Assembly (NCBI GenBank): GCA_022842885.1
Contig: JALHOR010000024.1
Span: 1 to 55,342, forward strand
Direction: 5' to 3'
From: Anaerolineae bacterium
GTDB taxonomy: Bacteria; Chloroflexota; Anaerolineae; Aggregatilineales; Phototrophicaceae
DNA length: 55,342 nucleotides
In this document: piece by piece, positions 16,022-25,219 of the stretch
How the letters are laid out: every line of letters begins with the position of its first letter
Numbering within the stretch: the stretch's first letter is position 1
The notes under the pieces: model-generated
The model's input: only the letters and a program-made list of their open reading frames with translations
The model's database searches: none
What the model was told of the DNA's origin: nothing
Translations under genes and position numbers: made by a program

Positions 16022-18139
16022 CTAAGAGCGACAATTTTCAGTCTGGTTAGCGTCCCAGTCGTTATCAATCACTTCTAGGAATTTCACCAGGTCTTCATCG
16101 GTGGCAACTAAACAATTGGTGCCGATATTAGCAGCATTCGGACGTACCGCACCCAACCCCATAATTTCCAACGGAATTTCACCACTCAAGAAATTGTTGC
16201 TCAGGTTGAAAGAATCAAGCCGGACTAACTTCCCAAGTTCGGCAGGAATTGCCCCTGAAAGTTGATTGTTGTGCAAATCGAGGCGCGTCATGTTAATTAA
16301 ATCGCCCAATTCTGCCGGAAGTTCGCCTTCAAACAGGTTGTTATTCAGGCGCACATCAATCAAATTCACCAATGTCCCCAGCGCCGCTAAACCACCTGTT
16401 AATTCGTTGTTGGTAATCCGCAGGGTTTGCAAGCTGCTTAAGTTAGCAAATTCTGCCGGAATTTCGCCCGTGAGTTTGTTGGTGCTGAGTTCTAATAACG
16501 TCAATTTCGCCAAATCGCCCAATTCTGCCGGAATTTCGCCCGATAATTCATTGGTGTTCAGCCGCAGTTCACGCAAATTGCTCAGTTGACCCAGTTCTGC
16601 TGGAATCGCCCCTTCAAATTTGTTGACGGAGAGATTGAGGATAGTCAGCGAAAGCATATTGCCCAACGCCGCCGGAATTTCACCACTGAATTGGTTTGTC
16701 CCTAATTCGGCGCGGGTGACATTTGCCAAATTACCAAATTCAGCCGGGATTTCGCCGCTGAATTGATTGGTATTCAAACGCACATCGCGCAAAACACTTA
16801 ACCGCCCTAATTCCGCCGGTAACGCACCTTCCAAGGCATTGTTTGACAAGTTGAGCGTATCCAAACGCGCTAAATCGCCCAATTCCGCCGGAATTTCGCC
16901 ATCCAAATCATTCGCCGATAGATTGAGAACGACAATAGACCGCAAATCGCCAATCGTCTCTGGGATTGCCCCTTCGATATAATTATTGCTCAAATTCAAG
17001 TTGGTCATGTTGACCAGATTGCCAATCGTCTCTGGGATTGCCCCATTTAACCGATTGGTATTGGCATCAATGCGGTCAAGCGCCACCAGATTACCAATTT
17101 CGGCAGGCAAGGCACCGCTAAAGCGATTGTTATCTATCCGCAGTTCCGTTAGCCGTATCAGGTTGCCAATTTCAACCGGAATTTCGCCGCCAATATTATT
17201 CAAACTGAGGTTCAAACGGGTCATATTCGTCAAATTACCGATTTCTGGGGCAAGCTCGCCTTCCAGATTATTATCCGATAAATTGATAATAGATAACCCA
17301 GTCATGGCATAAAATTCAACTGGAATTGCTCCAGTCAGTTCATTGCCGAACAAATCAAGCCGATTCACGCGCGTCAATGCGCCTATTTCTGCCGGAATGG
17401 CGCCCTCTAACTGGTTGTTGGATAAATCTAAGAAGGTTAGTGCCGTCAGTTTGCCTACTTCTGCTGGAATAGCGGCAGAAAAATCATTATCGGATAAATC
17501 AAGCGTATCTAAGGCAGTCAAATTGCCTAATTCCGGCGGGATGGGTCCCCCTAAATCATTATCGGACAAGTTGAGCAAGTTGAGCGTGGTAATCGTGGTC
17601 AATTCCACAGGCAGCGGTCCCACAAATTGATTGCCCGACAAATCCAAATCGGTTAAGCGTATCAAACGGCGGATTTCAGGAATAATTTCGCCACTGAGTT
17701 GGTTATTTGCCAAATTCAGAATGTTTAAATCTTGGGCGCGGGTGAGTTCCAACGTTAAAGAACCAGTCAAATCATTGTTGGATAAATCCAAACGCACCAG
17801 ATTCGAGAATTGCCGCACTTCTGCTGGAATGGTGCCACGAATATCGTTGCGGGCAAGGTTAATAACAGTGACATTGCCCCCCACACAATCTACACCAAAC
17901 CAATCGCATGGGCGCGGCGTCGCCAACCAATCGGTTGAAGTTCGCCAGTTGGGACCATCGGTATTGCGGTAGAGCGAAATCAATGCATTGCATTCGGCAA
18001 TGGGAATTGTTGTCACATCCGCGCAATCAAAGTTAATGGCTTCTTGGGCTTGTAGCAGCGGCACAGCCGACGTAAGGATTAAAATAATGACTATCAACGC
18101 ACTAAGGTAAGGGTGTTTCATGAGAGATGATTTTTGCAT
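16022..18139 (-). CDS. Secreted leucine-rich-repeat protein, plant-receptor-like type
   Basis: Extracellular LRR protein of 705 residues. Seen: signal peptide at about 1-31 (ALIVIILILTSAVPLLQAQ), a cysteine-containing cap like the plant LRRNT_2 (CNALISLYRNTDGPNW, then CDWFGVDC), about 23 tandem 24-residue repeats with consensus LxxLxxLxLxxNxLxGxIPAELG, and a C-terminal cysteine pair. This GxIPxE consensus is the plant-specific LRR class. Proteins of the class bind ligands or other proteins; no enzymatic domain is present. Start at 18139: GGAGAAA ends 5 nt upstream. Repeats are also alike at the DNA level, so copy number may vary by recombination. Stands alone. Confidence 0.85.
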   Translation of the reverse strand: MQKSSLMKHPYLSALIVIILILTSAVPLLQAQEAINFDCADVTTIPIAECNALISLYRNTDGPNWRTSTDWLATPRPCDWFGVDCVGGNVTVINLARNDIRGTIPAEVRQFSNLVRLDLSNNDLTGSLTLELTRAQDLNILNLANNQLSGEIIPEIRRLIRLTDLDLSGNQFVGPLPVELTTITTLNLLNLSDNDLGGPIPPELGNLTALDTLDLSDNDFSAAIPAEVGKLTALTFLDLSNNQLEGAIPAEIGALTRVNRLDLFGNELTGAIPVEFYAMTGLSIINLSDNNLEGELAPEIGNLTNMTRLNLSLNNIGGEIPVEIGNLIRLTELRIDNNRFSGALPAEIGNLVALDRIDANTNRLNGAIPETIGNLVNMTNLNLSNNYIEGAIPETIGDLRSIVVLNLSANDLDGEIPAELGDLARLDTLNLSNNALEGALPAELGRLSVLRDVRLNTNQFSGEIPAEFGNLANVTRAELGTNQFSGEIPAALGNMLSLTILNLSVNKFEGAIPAELGQLSNLRELRLNTNELSGEIPAELGDLAKLTLLELSTNKLTGEIPAEFANLSSLQTLRITNNELTGGLAALGTLVNLIDVRLNNNLFEGELPAELGDLINMTRLDLHNNQLSGAIPAELGKLVRLDSFNLSNNFLSGEIPLEIMGLGAVRPNAANIGTNCLVATDEDLVKFLEVIDNDWDANQTENCRS

Positions 18140-18620
18140 TGTGATTTCTCCATAAGTGGATAAAAATCTGAGATCCGCATTACGATCTATTTTAGCATTA
18201 AAAAAACAACTAGGGGCAATTGCCCCTAGTGATTTAATCTGTCTTTGAAGAGAAACGGAAGGTCTTTTAATCAAATAAGCGGCGAGTTAGTATCCAAAAT
18301 AGGGGTTGTACCATACAAATTTGCTCTAACATGAACAAACTGTCGTATCATGTTGACCCGAAAATAGCCTTAAGCGATTTCATTATCATGTCCCCGAAAA
18401 CTCTCAAAACGATATTCATTATTCAAATGATATTATAACGGAAAAAATACAACAAGATGACCTTAGTCACCCCATCGCTCGGTGTTCAGTCAAAAACCAA
18501 CGCAGTTATAACAGAATTTTAACTTTTTAGTGTTTGCTGGCTTGGTGATATTGTTTTCAGGTATATCCCTTTACAATACCCCTGTTTTAGCCCACAACCT
18601 GAACCAATGAGTTAGTCCTT
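18140..18620. other. Intergenic region without a gene
   Basis: About 480 bp between the divergent LRR and 18621 genes. It is AT-rich and holds a 22-bp perfect palindrome with a T-run on the minus strand (18200-18230, listed as a terminator). It must contain the promoters of both genes, but I see no convincing -35/-10 pair. No ORF with a ribosome site and no RNA fold that I recognise. Confidence 0.6.
18200..18230 (-). terminator. Strong intrinsic terminator, minus strand
   Basis: A 22-bp perfect palindrome (18209-18230, core GGGGCAATTGCCCC) is followed on the minus strand by TTGTTTTTTT. It lies about 60 bp upstream of the LRR start codon, so it ends either a transcript arriving from the right (the kinase at 19028-20551, which would be antisense to 18621-19025) or an LRR leader transcript. 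Confidence 0.75.
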
Positions 18621-19025
18621 ATGGCAAAAAATGCGCCCGGCGACATCAATATTTTTAATATCACTGACCCAGAGCAGTACCGGTGTCAGGTCTATCATTA
18701 TCATGCACGGCTATCGCGGTTGTATTTGCGCGTCTTTAAAGGGGTGGCAGAAACGCCGGTGTTTTATTTGCTATTCACCGATGTGGCATTGATGGATTGC
18801 CCAGTGAATTGGCAGGGGGCAAATTTTGAGATTGCCCCAGCAGAAGCGTGTATTGAGCTATTGTTGGCAGCGGGGTTGATTGGCAAAGCCATTCTGCAAT
18901 TTCCCGGCGCTTATGCTTCGATTACGGATTATGCCCGTTTGTATCAGGTGGCAACTGCCAACCGAAAAATCCAATTGATTGCCAACAGTGCCAGTCTGCT
19001 GCACCAACTCCCCAAAGAAATTTAA
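18621..19025 (+). CDS. Protein of unknown function
   Basis: Soluble protein of 134 residues, not recognised. Seen: mixed alpha/beta composition, a segment (VAETPVFYLLFTDVALMDCP) with four aromatic residues, and no signal peptide, TM segment or catalytic motif. The coding frame ends 2 bp before the convergent histidine-kinase gene ends, which supports it as a real gene. Start ATG 18621 has no clear ribosome site (AGTCCTT upstream). A terminator-like palindrome at 18200-18230 suggests the kinase transcript could cross this gene in antisense. Confidence 0.6.
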   Translation: MAKNAPGDINIFNITDPEQYRCQVYHYHARLSRLYLRVFKGVAETPVFYLLFTDVALMDCPVNWQGANFEIAPAEACIELLLAAGLIGKAILQFPGAYASITDYARLYQVATANRKIQLIANSASLLHQLPKEI

Positions 19026-19027
19026 GG

Positions 19028-20551
19028 CTACTGCGGCAGGCAAATCGTAAAGGTTGTGCCGTGTTCACTGCTGACAAAGCTAATATTGCCCCCTTGCAAT
19101 TCGATGGCTTGCCGCGTGATAGACAACCCCAAGCCCGTCCCCGGAAAATTGGTCGCATTGGCAGCCCGATGAAACGGCTCAAACAAGCGTGTTTGGTCTT
19201 CTGGTGGGATACCGATGCCCGCATCGCGGATTTCTATTAGGATAGTGTTATCTGCCAGATACAGCGCCATCGTTACTTGGGTATTTTCTGGCGAATATTT
19301 AATCGCATTAGTGAGAAGATTTGTCACTGCCCGGCGCAGCAATTTTTTGTCTATCTTAGCGCGAATAATGCGTTCTTCACACTCAAATTCTAGGTGATGG
19401 GTGCGATGATAAGTGAATTGGAATTCTTCAAAAATATCGCGGCAGTAGGTAATCAAATCTGTATTTTCTAATGTCGCGGTAATACCTTCGGCTTCGCCCC
19501 GGCTGAGGGTAATCACATCTGTGACCATATCTGCCAGATAGCCCACTTGGATGTTGATGTTATCTAAAGCCTGTTCTTGTTCTTCCGGTGTCGAGACTTC
19601 GCTATATTTTTTGAGCATGTCATGCGATAAACGAATAGATGCTAAGGGTGTGCGAAGCTCATGCGACATCATCGAAAGAAACCGGTTTTTAAGTTCGCGC
19701 AGTTCACGTTCTTTTTCCAGTGCCATTGTCAGGCGCTCACGTTCAAGCATCTCAGTTTCGATGCGTTTCCGTAGGGTAATGTCTTGGATGATACAAATAT
19801 ATAAGTTGCTGCCATCCAAGAGTAGTTCGCTGAGGGCAATATAAATGGGGAAATGCGACCCGTCGCAGCGTATCCCGGTCAGTTCATGCCCATGTTCGCT
19901 ATTGAGGCGTTTAAAGGTACCTCTGCCAGTGAAAGGCTCTGTCATGAGTTGCGAGAGATGCATCCCCGTCAGTTGTGCCGCCTCGTACCCAAAAATTCGG
20001 GCGGCGGCGGTGTTGGCTGTTTGGATACTGCCGGATGCATTTAAGGTCAAGATGGCGTTATTAATATTTTCCAGAATGAGTTCTAAGCGGTTTCTGCTTT
20101 CTTCCAGTTCGATTTGAACATCTTTTAATTCGCTCACATTCTGATGCGCCACGATTAACCGCATTTCGTTATACCAATCGAAGCGGCTGATACGCACCAC
20201 AAACCACCGTTTTTGTGTGGGGCTGTGGCACGGATATTCCATCTTAAACTCGGTCATTTGCCCGGCAATGATGCTGCGAATCCCATTGGCAACCTGTGGC
20301 GCATCGGGCGAATTACGCCGAGCAGAAGTCTCGCAGACTTTGAGGTAATTTAAGCCAATACCAAAATTGGCGGCATTAAACCCGTTGTCTTTCGCAAATT
20401 GCGACCAGGCAGCGTTGACCCCGATAATCCGTCCTGTTTTATCGAGAATGGCAATATGTGCGGAGAGGGCATCCAGCGCCGATTGAACGAATCCTTCAGC
20501 TTCCGGGTGCGGCGCACTATGTAATAAGTGCGTATCGGAAGAAATTAACAC
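19028..20551 (-). CDS. Soluble PAS-PAS sensor histidine kinase
   Basis: Cytoplasmic sensor kinase of 507 residues. Seen: first PAS-like domain at about 20-140 (AHIAILDKTGRIIGVNAAW), second PAS at about 150-270 (AILTLNASGSIQTANTAAAR, ending in a PAC-like YICIIQDITLRKR), HisKA H-box MSHELRTPL with phospho-acceptor His297, and HATPase_c with N (NLLTNAIKYS), G1 (DAGIGIP), F and G2 (GTGLGLS) boxes. No TM segment, so the signal is internal. Start at GTG 20551: a G-rich site (AGGGGGG) lies 5 nt upstream, and PAS homology begins after it. No adjacent response regulator; the partner is unknown. Confidence 0.9.
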   Translation of the reverse strand: MLISSDTHLLHSAPHPEAEGFVQSALDALSAHIAILDKTGRIIGVNAAWSQFAKDNGFNAANFGIGLNYLKVCETSARRNSPDAPQVANGIRSIIAGQMTEFKMEYPCHSPTQKRWFVVRISRFDWYNEMRLIVAHQNVSELKDVQIELEESRNRLELILENINNAILTLNASGSIQTANTAAARIFGYEAAQLTGMHLSQLMTEPFTGRGTFKRLNSEHGHELTGIRCDGSHFPIYIALSELLLDGSNLYICIIQDITLRKRIETEMLERERLTMALEKERELRELKNRFLSMMSHELRTPLASIRLSHDMLKKYSEVSTPEEQEQALDNINIQVGYLADMVTDVITLSRGEAEGITATLENTDLITYCRDIFEEFQFTYHRTHHLEFECEERIIRAKIDKKLLRRAVTNLLTNAIKYSPENTQVTMALYLADNTILIEIRDAGIGIPPEDQTRLFEPFHRAANATNFPGTGLGLSITRQAIELQGGNISFVSSEHGTTFTICLPQ

Positions 20552-20678
20552 GACATCCCCCCTGGGATACAGGCAATTTTGGCTATTGTACCACACAAAT
20601 GAAGAAAGGCACGCTTTTTGACCATGAATACGGTACACTAATGAGGATCATTGGGTGAGGCGGGAGGATGTGTCATAG

Positions 20679-21893
20679 ATGTCATCGCAGACAAAACCAT
20701 TTTTTGCCAGCGATGCCAGCCCGGAGTTATTGGTACGCCCCTTGCAAGCTGCCGAAATAGGGATGGCTGCGGATTTGGTGGCGCGGGTTTTCTCGCGTGG
20801 GGATGCCCGCCGTTACGAGCGTCTTTTGCACATGCGGTTGGCACATTTGCCGCGCAAGCCCGGTTTTCATCCCGAAGATTACCATGGGGGCTTCGTGGAA
20901 GGCAAGTTAGTCAGCCTAGCGCGGGTGGAACAACACACGTTGTATTATGGGCTAGCACGCTTAAAAGTTGCCGGAATTGGGGATGTCTGTACCGACAACG
21001 CCTATCGTCATCGCGGCTATTCTGGTGTGATTGTGCGTGATACGATTGCCTCCGTTGCCGGGCAAGGCGCTCACTTGGCGCTACTATATGACCGCAGCAA
21101 CTATTACCAACGCTATGGGTTTATGACGGTCTGGCCCGATTATTATCTCCAATTTACTGCCCAAGAATTGCAATCGCAGTCAATCCCCCTTACAGTACGT
21201 CCAGCACAACCGGAAGATGCCCCAGCCTTAGCCGCATTATATGACCGGCATTGGCAGGGACGCTTGGCATTCCGGCGCGGTTTGGAATTGTGGCAGTGGC
21301 GTTTGGCAGCGACCGATTCGCCGCCTATCGTGGTGTTGGATAGTGGCTTTCTGGTGGGCTATTTATGGCATAACGAAGAATTGAATGTGGCAGAAGTTGT
21401 CGCTGATACCCCCGCTGCTACCTTAACTCTGATGATTTATGCGGCTCGCCAAGCCGAAACGCCACAGCATACACTGCGTTGGTCAGTGCCGCCGGATGAT
21501 GCCATTGCCGCCTTCGCTGGCATGTTTGCGACGGTGATGCTCAGTGCCACCTATCGCCCGCACAGTGGTTGGATGGCACGCCTGATACAACCTGCTGAAT
21601 TGTTGGCAACTCTGCTACCAGAAATTATCGCCCAAGCCAAAAGCCTAGACTCAACACTCGATAGTCATCGCTTGCTGCTAGATGTGCAACCGGATGAAGT
21701 TATCATTGGCATGAAAAACCAACCTGAAACCGCTGTTCGCCTTTCTCACCGCGATTTTATGCAGGTGGTTTTTGGCTCATTACGTCCGGCAGTGTTGGCA
21801 CTCCGGGCGCAGTTATCGTTAGATCAAGTGCGCTTTTTAGAATTATTATTCCCGTCACGGATGGCGGCATTAGCAGTGTGGGATTGGTTTTAG
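20679..21893 (+). CDS. Eis-like GNAT N-acetyltransferase
   Basis: Acetyl-CoA-dependent N-acetyltransferase of 404 residues. Seen: an N-terminal GNAT domain (about 15-150) with the acetyl-CoA loop VCTDNAYRHRGYSGVIVRD and DRSNYYQRYGF, a second degenerate GNAT fold (about 165-290) starting LTVRPAQPEDAPAL, and a C-terminal SCP2-like part. This tripartite plan is that of Eis/COG4552 proteins, some of which acetylate aminoglycosides; the natural substrate here is unknown. ATG 20679 has GGGAGG 11 nt upstream. It is divergent from the kinase at 19028 and could share its control region. Confidence 0.8.
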   Translation: MSSQTKPFFASDASPELLVRPLQAAEIGMAADLVARVFSRGDARRYERLLHMRLAHLPRKPGFHPEDYHGGFVEGKLVSLARVEQHTLYYGLARLKVAGIGDVCTDNAYRHRGYSGVIVRDTIASVAGQGAHLALLYDRSNYYQRYGFMTVWPDYYLQFTAQELQSQSIPLTVRPAQPEDAPALAALYDRHWQGRLAFRRGLELWQWRLAATDSPPIVVLDSGFLVGYLWHNEELNVAEVVADTPAATLTLMIYAARQAETPQHTLRWSVPPDDAIAAFAGMFATVMLSATYRPHSGWMARLIQPAELLATLLPEIIAQAKSLDSTLDSHRLLLDVQPDEVIIGMKNQPETAVRLSHRDFMQVVFGSLRPAVLALRAQLSLDQVRFLELLFPSRMAALAVWDWF

Positions 21894-21969
21894 AGATGGC
21901 ATTGTCTTGTGTCATTTCTCATTACAGCAGTAAAATAATGCCATCAATCCATCAGGAAGTTGTGTGGTT

Positions 21970-22653
21970 ATGCCCGTCAAAATAGACCAATTGGAAGCTC
22001 GCCAAGCCAAATATACTGCCATTGCCCCTATCTTAGAAAAAACTTATGGGCGTAAACCGTTTAAACCGCATGATGGTATGGATGAATTGGTGAGTTGCAT
22101 CCTTAGCCAAAGTACCACCGATGCCAACCGTGACCGCGGTTTCGCCGCGCTAAAAGCCAAATATCCCACTTGGGCAGAGGTGCATCATGCCCCTGCTGCG
22201 GAATTTATTGATACGATTCGTCCGGCAGGCTTGGCAAATTCCAAAGGTCCCCGTATTCAAGCCTCATTGGCACAAATTTATGCCGAGCGCGGTGCCTATA
22301 ACATTGATTTCTTGCAAGACTTAACGCCCGATGAAGCCAAAATTTGGTTGCAACGCTTGCCCGGCGTGGGTCCCAAGACAGCCGCCATTGTCTTATGTTT
22401 TGGCTATGGGATGCCTGCTTTCCCGGTAGATACCCATGTGCATCGTGTGGGCAAACGGTTGGGATTTTTGCCGCCCAAAATCAACGCCAATGATGCTCAT
22501 CCTGTGATGGAGGCGATTGTGCCGCCCACAGAATATTATCCTTTTCACTTACAAATGATTTATCATGGGCGGGCATTGTGCCACGCACAGCGTCCACAAT
22601 GCTCAGTCTGCCCTTTGCAAACCTATTGTGATTATTTTCAGGCGGTGGTATGA
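21970..22653 (+). CDS. nth: Endonuclease III-like DNA glycosylase/AP lyase
   Basis: Base-excision-repair enzyme of 227 residues removing oxidised pyrimidines and cutting at abasic sites. Seen: the helix-hairpin-helix LPGVGPKTAAIVL with catalytic Lys136, the catalytic Asp154 in FPVDTHVHRV, and a complete 4Fe-4S loop Cys204-x6-Cys211-x2-Cys214-x5-Cys220. LSQSTTDANRD replaces the usual LSAQTTD, a modest divergence in the substrate region, so specificity may differ from classic Nth. ATG 21970 is taken over GTG 21964 on spacing to AGGAAG. The stop overlaps the next gene by 4 bp, so nth, a sensor kinase and rdgB form one coupled operon. Confidence 0.88.
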   Translation: MPVKIDQLEARQAKYTAIAPILEKTYGRKPFKPHDGMDELVSCILSQSTTDANRDRGFAALKAKYPTWAEVHHAPAAEFIDTIRPAGLANSKGPRIQASLAQIYAERGAYNIDFLQDLTPDEAKIWLQRLPGVGPKTAAIVLCFGYGMPAFPVDTHVHRVGKRLGFLPPKINANDAHPVMEAIVPPTEYYPFHLQMIYHGRALCHAQRPQCSVCPLQTYCDYFQAVV

Positions 22654-24527
22654 GTACCCCTGTGCCAACATCCATTACCGAACAAGAACTTGCCGGCACA
22701 CTTCATGCGCTGGATTTGCTGCGGAGTCAGGTCAAAAGTGGGCGACTTGACCAAGAGTACACGCTGCGCCAGATTGAAAAATTATTGAGTCTCGTTAAAC
22801 GCTTTGAAGTGTTGCAAAAAGAACAAAAAGCCGCTGGACGCTTTGAGGCGCTGTATAACGTTAGCCTGATGCTTGGCACATCGTTGGAAACCGAAACCGT
22901 GTTGAAACAGGTGATGGATGCCATCATCCAATTGACCGGTGCTGAACGTGGTTTCGTCATGCTGCGTGATGATGATGGCGAATTGCAAGTGAAAGTCGCC
23001 CGCAATTATGACCAGCAAACGCTGACCAGCGAACATTTCCGTTACAGCCGCACGATTGCCAATTACGTGGTGGATAAAGGTGAAGCGATTTTAACAACCA
23101 ATGCCAGTGATGACCCGCGCTTCAAATCTTATGATAGCGTTATTGGGCAGGCACTTCGCAGCATCATGGTCGCGCCGCTGCGGGTGCGGGGACAAGTCAT
23201 TGGCATTGCCTATGTCGAAAATCGGGTGATTGCCGGGTTATTCGGCAATGAAGATTTGGCTATCCTAGAGGCACTTGCTGGGCAAGCCTCGGTTGCTATT
23301 GATAATGCCCTTTTGTTCGATGCAACCGACCGCGCCTTGGCGAAGCGCGTGGAAGAATTGCAGCAGTTACGCCGCATTGACCTCAAATTGAACGAAAAAT
23401 TAGACCCCGATGCCGCCATGCTGTACACGCTGCAAGCGGTGCGTGATTTAACTGGAGCAACGGGTGGACATATTGGTTTGCTGGAAGGCACGCCACCCCA
23501 CATCGTCGCGGTGCATCATGAAGAACCCGGCACAGTCACACGCCAATCCTTCTATTTGGAACACATTTATCCCCGCGTGTGGGAAGTTGTGCGTTCTGGC
23601 AATTTGTTGATGTTCGATACCGGGCAGTACGGAATGCACACTGTCTTGATAGTGCCGGTCTTGCGTGAAAAACGGGTGATAGGTGTTGTGATTCTCAAGC
23701 GCGAAGATGGTACGGTCTTTAGCGAAGAACAACAAGATTTGGCGGAGCGCGTCGTCACGCGGGCATCGGTCGCTATCGAAAATGCGCGGTTGTATGTGGC
23801 GGTGCAAGCGGCTGACCGCGCCAAAAGTGAATTTGTCGGTGTGGTTGCCCACGATTTAAAAGCCCCCATGACCAGCATCCAAGGCTATGCTGATTTGATG
23901 CTCATGCCCGGCAATCAAAATTTGAGCGATAAACAACGCCAATATTTGCAGCGCATCAGCAGCACGGTTAAACGTATGGAGATGCTCGTACAGGATTTGG
24001 CGGACATCAGCCGGATTGAGAGTGGGCAGTTCTTCATGGATGAAACGCGCCTGACGGTTGCCAGCATCATTGAGACATTGCGTGAAACCACCATGCCGCA
24101 GATTGACGCTCGTAAGCACCATTACGTCGAAGACATTGCGCCCGATTTGCCAGATATTTGGGCAGATTATTATCGCCTGATGCAAGTCTTGACCAACCTC
24201 GTGAGCAATGCTTATAAATATACGCCCGAAGGCGGCACGATTACGGTGTACGCCCGCTTAACTGAAAATACGCCTAACCGCGTGTATTTTGAAGTGCAAG
24301 ATAGCGGCATCGGCATGTCCGAACAAAGCCTAAAAATGCTAGGGACTAAATTTTGGCGGGCAGAAGATGAATTTACGCGCTCACAGCCCGGTACAGGTTT
24401 GGGCTTTGCCATCACGGCGGCGCTGGTGCGGCAGATGGGCAGCAAAATGGATATACACAGCAAAGTGGGCGAAGGCAGTCGCTTTGGGTTCAGCGTCGCG
24501 GTGGCGCAGGATGAAAAAACGGAATGA
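22650..24527 (+). CDS. Soluble GAF-GAF sensor histidine kinase
   Basis: Cytoplasmic histidine kinase of 625 residues. Seen: N-terminal helical coiled region (15-70), first GAF domain at about 70-220 (GAERGFVMLRDDDGELQVKV; ALRSIMVAPLRVRGQVIGIA), second GAF-like domain at about 240-375, HisKA H-box VVAHDLKAPMTSI with His401, and HATPase_c with NLVSNAYKYTPEGG, DSGIGM and GTGLGFAI boxes. GAF domains bind small molecules or sense redox state. It begins on an ATGA overlap with nth and ends on an ATGA overlap with rdgB, so it is expressed together with two enzymes that protect DNA from damaged bases. No response regulator is near. Confidence 0.9.
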   Translation: MSTPVPTSITEQELAGTLHALDLLRSQVKSGRLDQEYTLRQIEKLLSLVKRFEVLQKEQKAAGRFEALYNVSLMLGTSLETETVLKQVMDAIIQLTGAERGFVMLRDDDGELQVKVARNYDQQTLTSEHFRYSRTIANYVVDKGEAILTTNASDDPRFKSYDSVIGQALRSIMVAPLRVRGQVIGIAYVENRVIAGLFGNEDLAILEALAGQASVAIDNALLFDATDRALAKRVEELQQLRRIDLKLNEKLDPDAAMLYTLQAVRDLTGATGGHIGLLEGTPPHIVAVHHEEPGTVTRQSFYLEHIYPRVWEVVRSGNLLMFDTGQYGMHTVLIVPVLREKRVIGVVILKREDGTVFSEEQQDLAERVVTRASVAIENARLYVAVQAADRAKSEFVGVVAHDLKAPMTSIQGYADLMLMPGNQNLSDKQRQYLQRISSTVKRMEMLVQDLADISRIESGQFFMDETRLTVASIIETLRETTMPQIDARKHHYVEDIAPDLPDIWADYYRLMQVLTNLVSNAYKYTPEGGTITVYARLTENTPNRVYFEVQDSGIGMSEQSLKMLGTKFWRAEDEFTRSQPGTGLGFAITAALVRQMGSKMDIHSKVGEGSRFGFSVAVAQDEKTE

Positions 24528-25132
24528 AATTACTGATAGCAACCCATAATCAAGGCAAATTGCGCGAATATCGTCAGCTATTGACCGCTTTATCTTTAGA
24601 CATTTTTGGTTTAGATGACGCAGGCATTACCCACGATGTTGAAGAAACCGGCGATACATTTGCTGCCAATGCCACCCTCAAAGCCGAAGCCTATGCCCAC
24701 ATGGCAGGTTGTTTGGCACTGGCAGATGACAGCGGTCTAGTGATTGATGCGCTGGATGGTCGTCCGGGGGTTTATAGCGCCCGTTATGGCACACCCGGAC
24801 TTGATGATGCGGGTCGCCGTGCTTATGTGCTGAACGAATTGGCGAGTGTGCCAGCAGAAAGCCGTACTGCCCGCTTTATGTGTGCGATTGCGGTTCATGA
24901 CCCACACGCCACCAAAACCGAACTGGTATATGGCGCGTGCGAAGGACATATTTTATTGGCTGACCACGATGGCGGTCATGGCTTCGGCTATGATGCTATT
25001 TTCCAGCCAAATGGGTTCAGCGAATCTTTCGCCCAACTGCCACCGGACGCTAAAAATGCCATCAGTCATCGGGGCAAAGCCGTCGCGCAGCTACCCGTTT
25101 TGCTTGCCCGCTTCATCAAAAACGCGGATTAA
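24524..25132 (+). CDS. rdgB: Non-canonical purine NTP pyrophosphatase (RdgB/HAM1)
   Basis: House-cleaning enzyme of 202 residues that hydrolyses (d)ITP and XTP to the monophosphates, keeping deaminated purines out of DNA and RNA. Seen: N-terminal IATHNQGKLREY, metal-binding ALADDSGLVIDAL, AALA-equivalent GRPGVYSARYG, substrate motif GHGFGYDAIF (usually FGYDPIF) and the C-terminal KNAISHRGKA. Length is normal. The gene is translationally coupled to the kinase by a 4-bp overlap. With nth at the front of the operon, both nucleotide pool and DNA are covered. Confidence 0.95.
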   Translation: MKLLIATHNQGKLREYRQLLTALSLDIFGLDDAGITHDVEETGDTFAANATLKAEAYAHMAGCLALADDSGLVIDALDGRPGVYSARYGTPGLDDAGRRAYVLNELASVPAESRTARFMCAIAVHDPHATKTELVYGACEGHILLADHDGGHGFGYDAIFQPNGFSESFAQLPPDAKNAISHRGKAVAQLPVLLARFIKNAD

Positions 25133-25149
25133 TAGCGGTTGCTATCAGC

Positions 25150-25178
25150 CGGGACAAGCTCATTATCGGCTCGTCCCC
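25150..25178. terminator. Hairpin between convergent rdgB and esterase genes
   Basis: GGGACAAGC (25151-25159) pairs with GCTCGTCCC (25169-25177), with one A-C mismatch and a 9-nt loop. A T-rich stretch (CTTTTAT) follows only about 10 nt later, so it is a weak terminator candidate. Confidence 0.35.
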
Positions 25179-25219
25179 AAGACAGGCTTTTATGCTAGAT
25201 AATTCAGGTTGTTTCGGGA

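Noticed and set aside
16260..17970. CRISPR-like periodic repeats
   Set aside because: The roughly 72-bp periodicity is the coding repeat of the leucine-rich-repeat gene, with no constant repeat and spacer structure.
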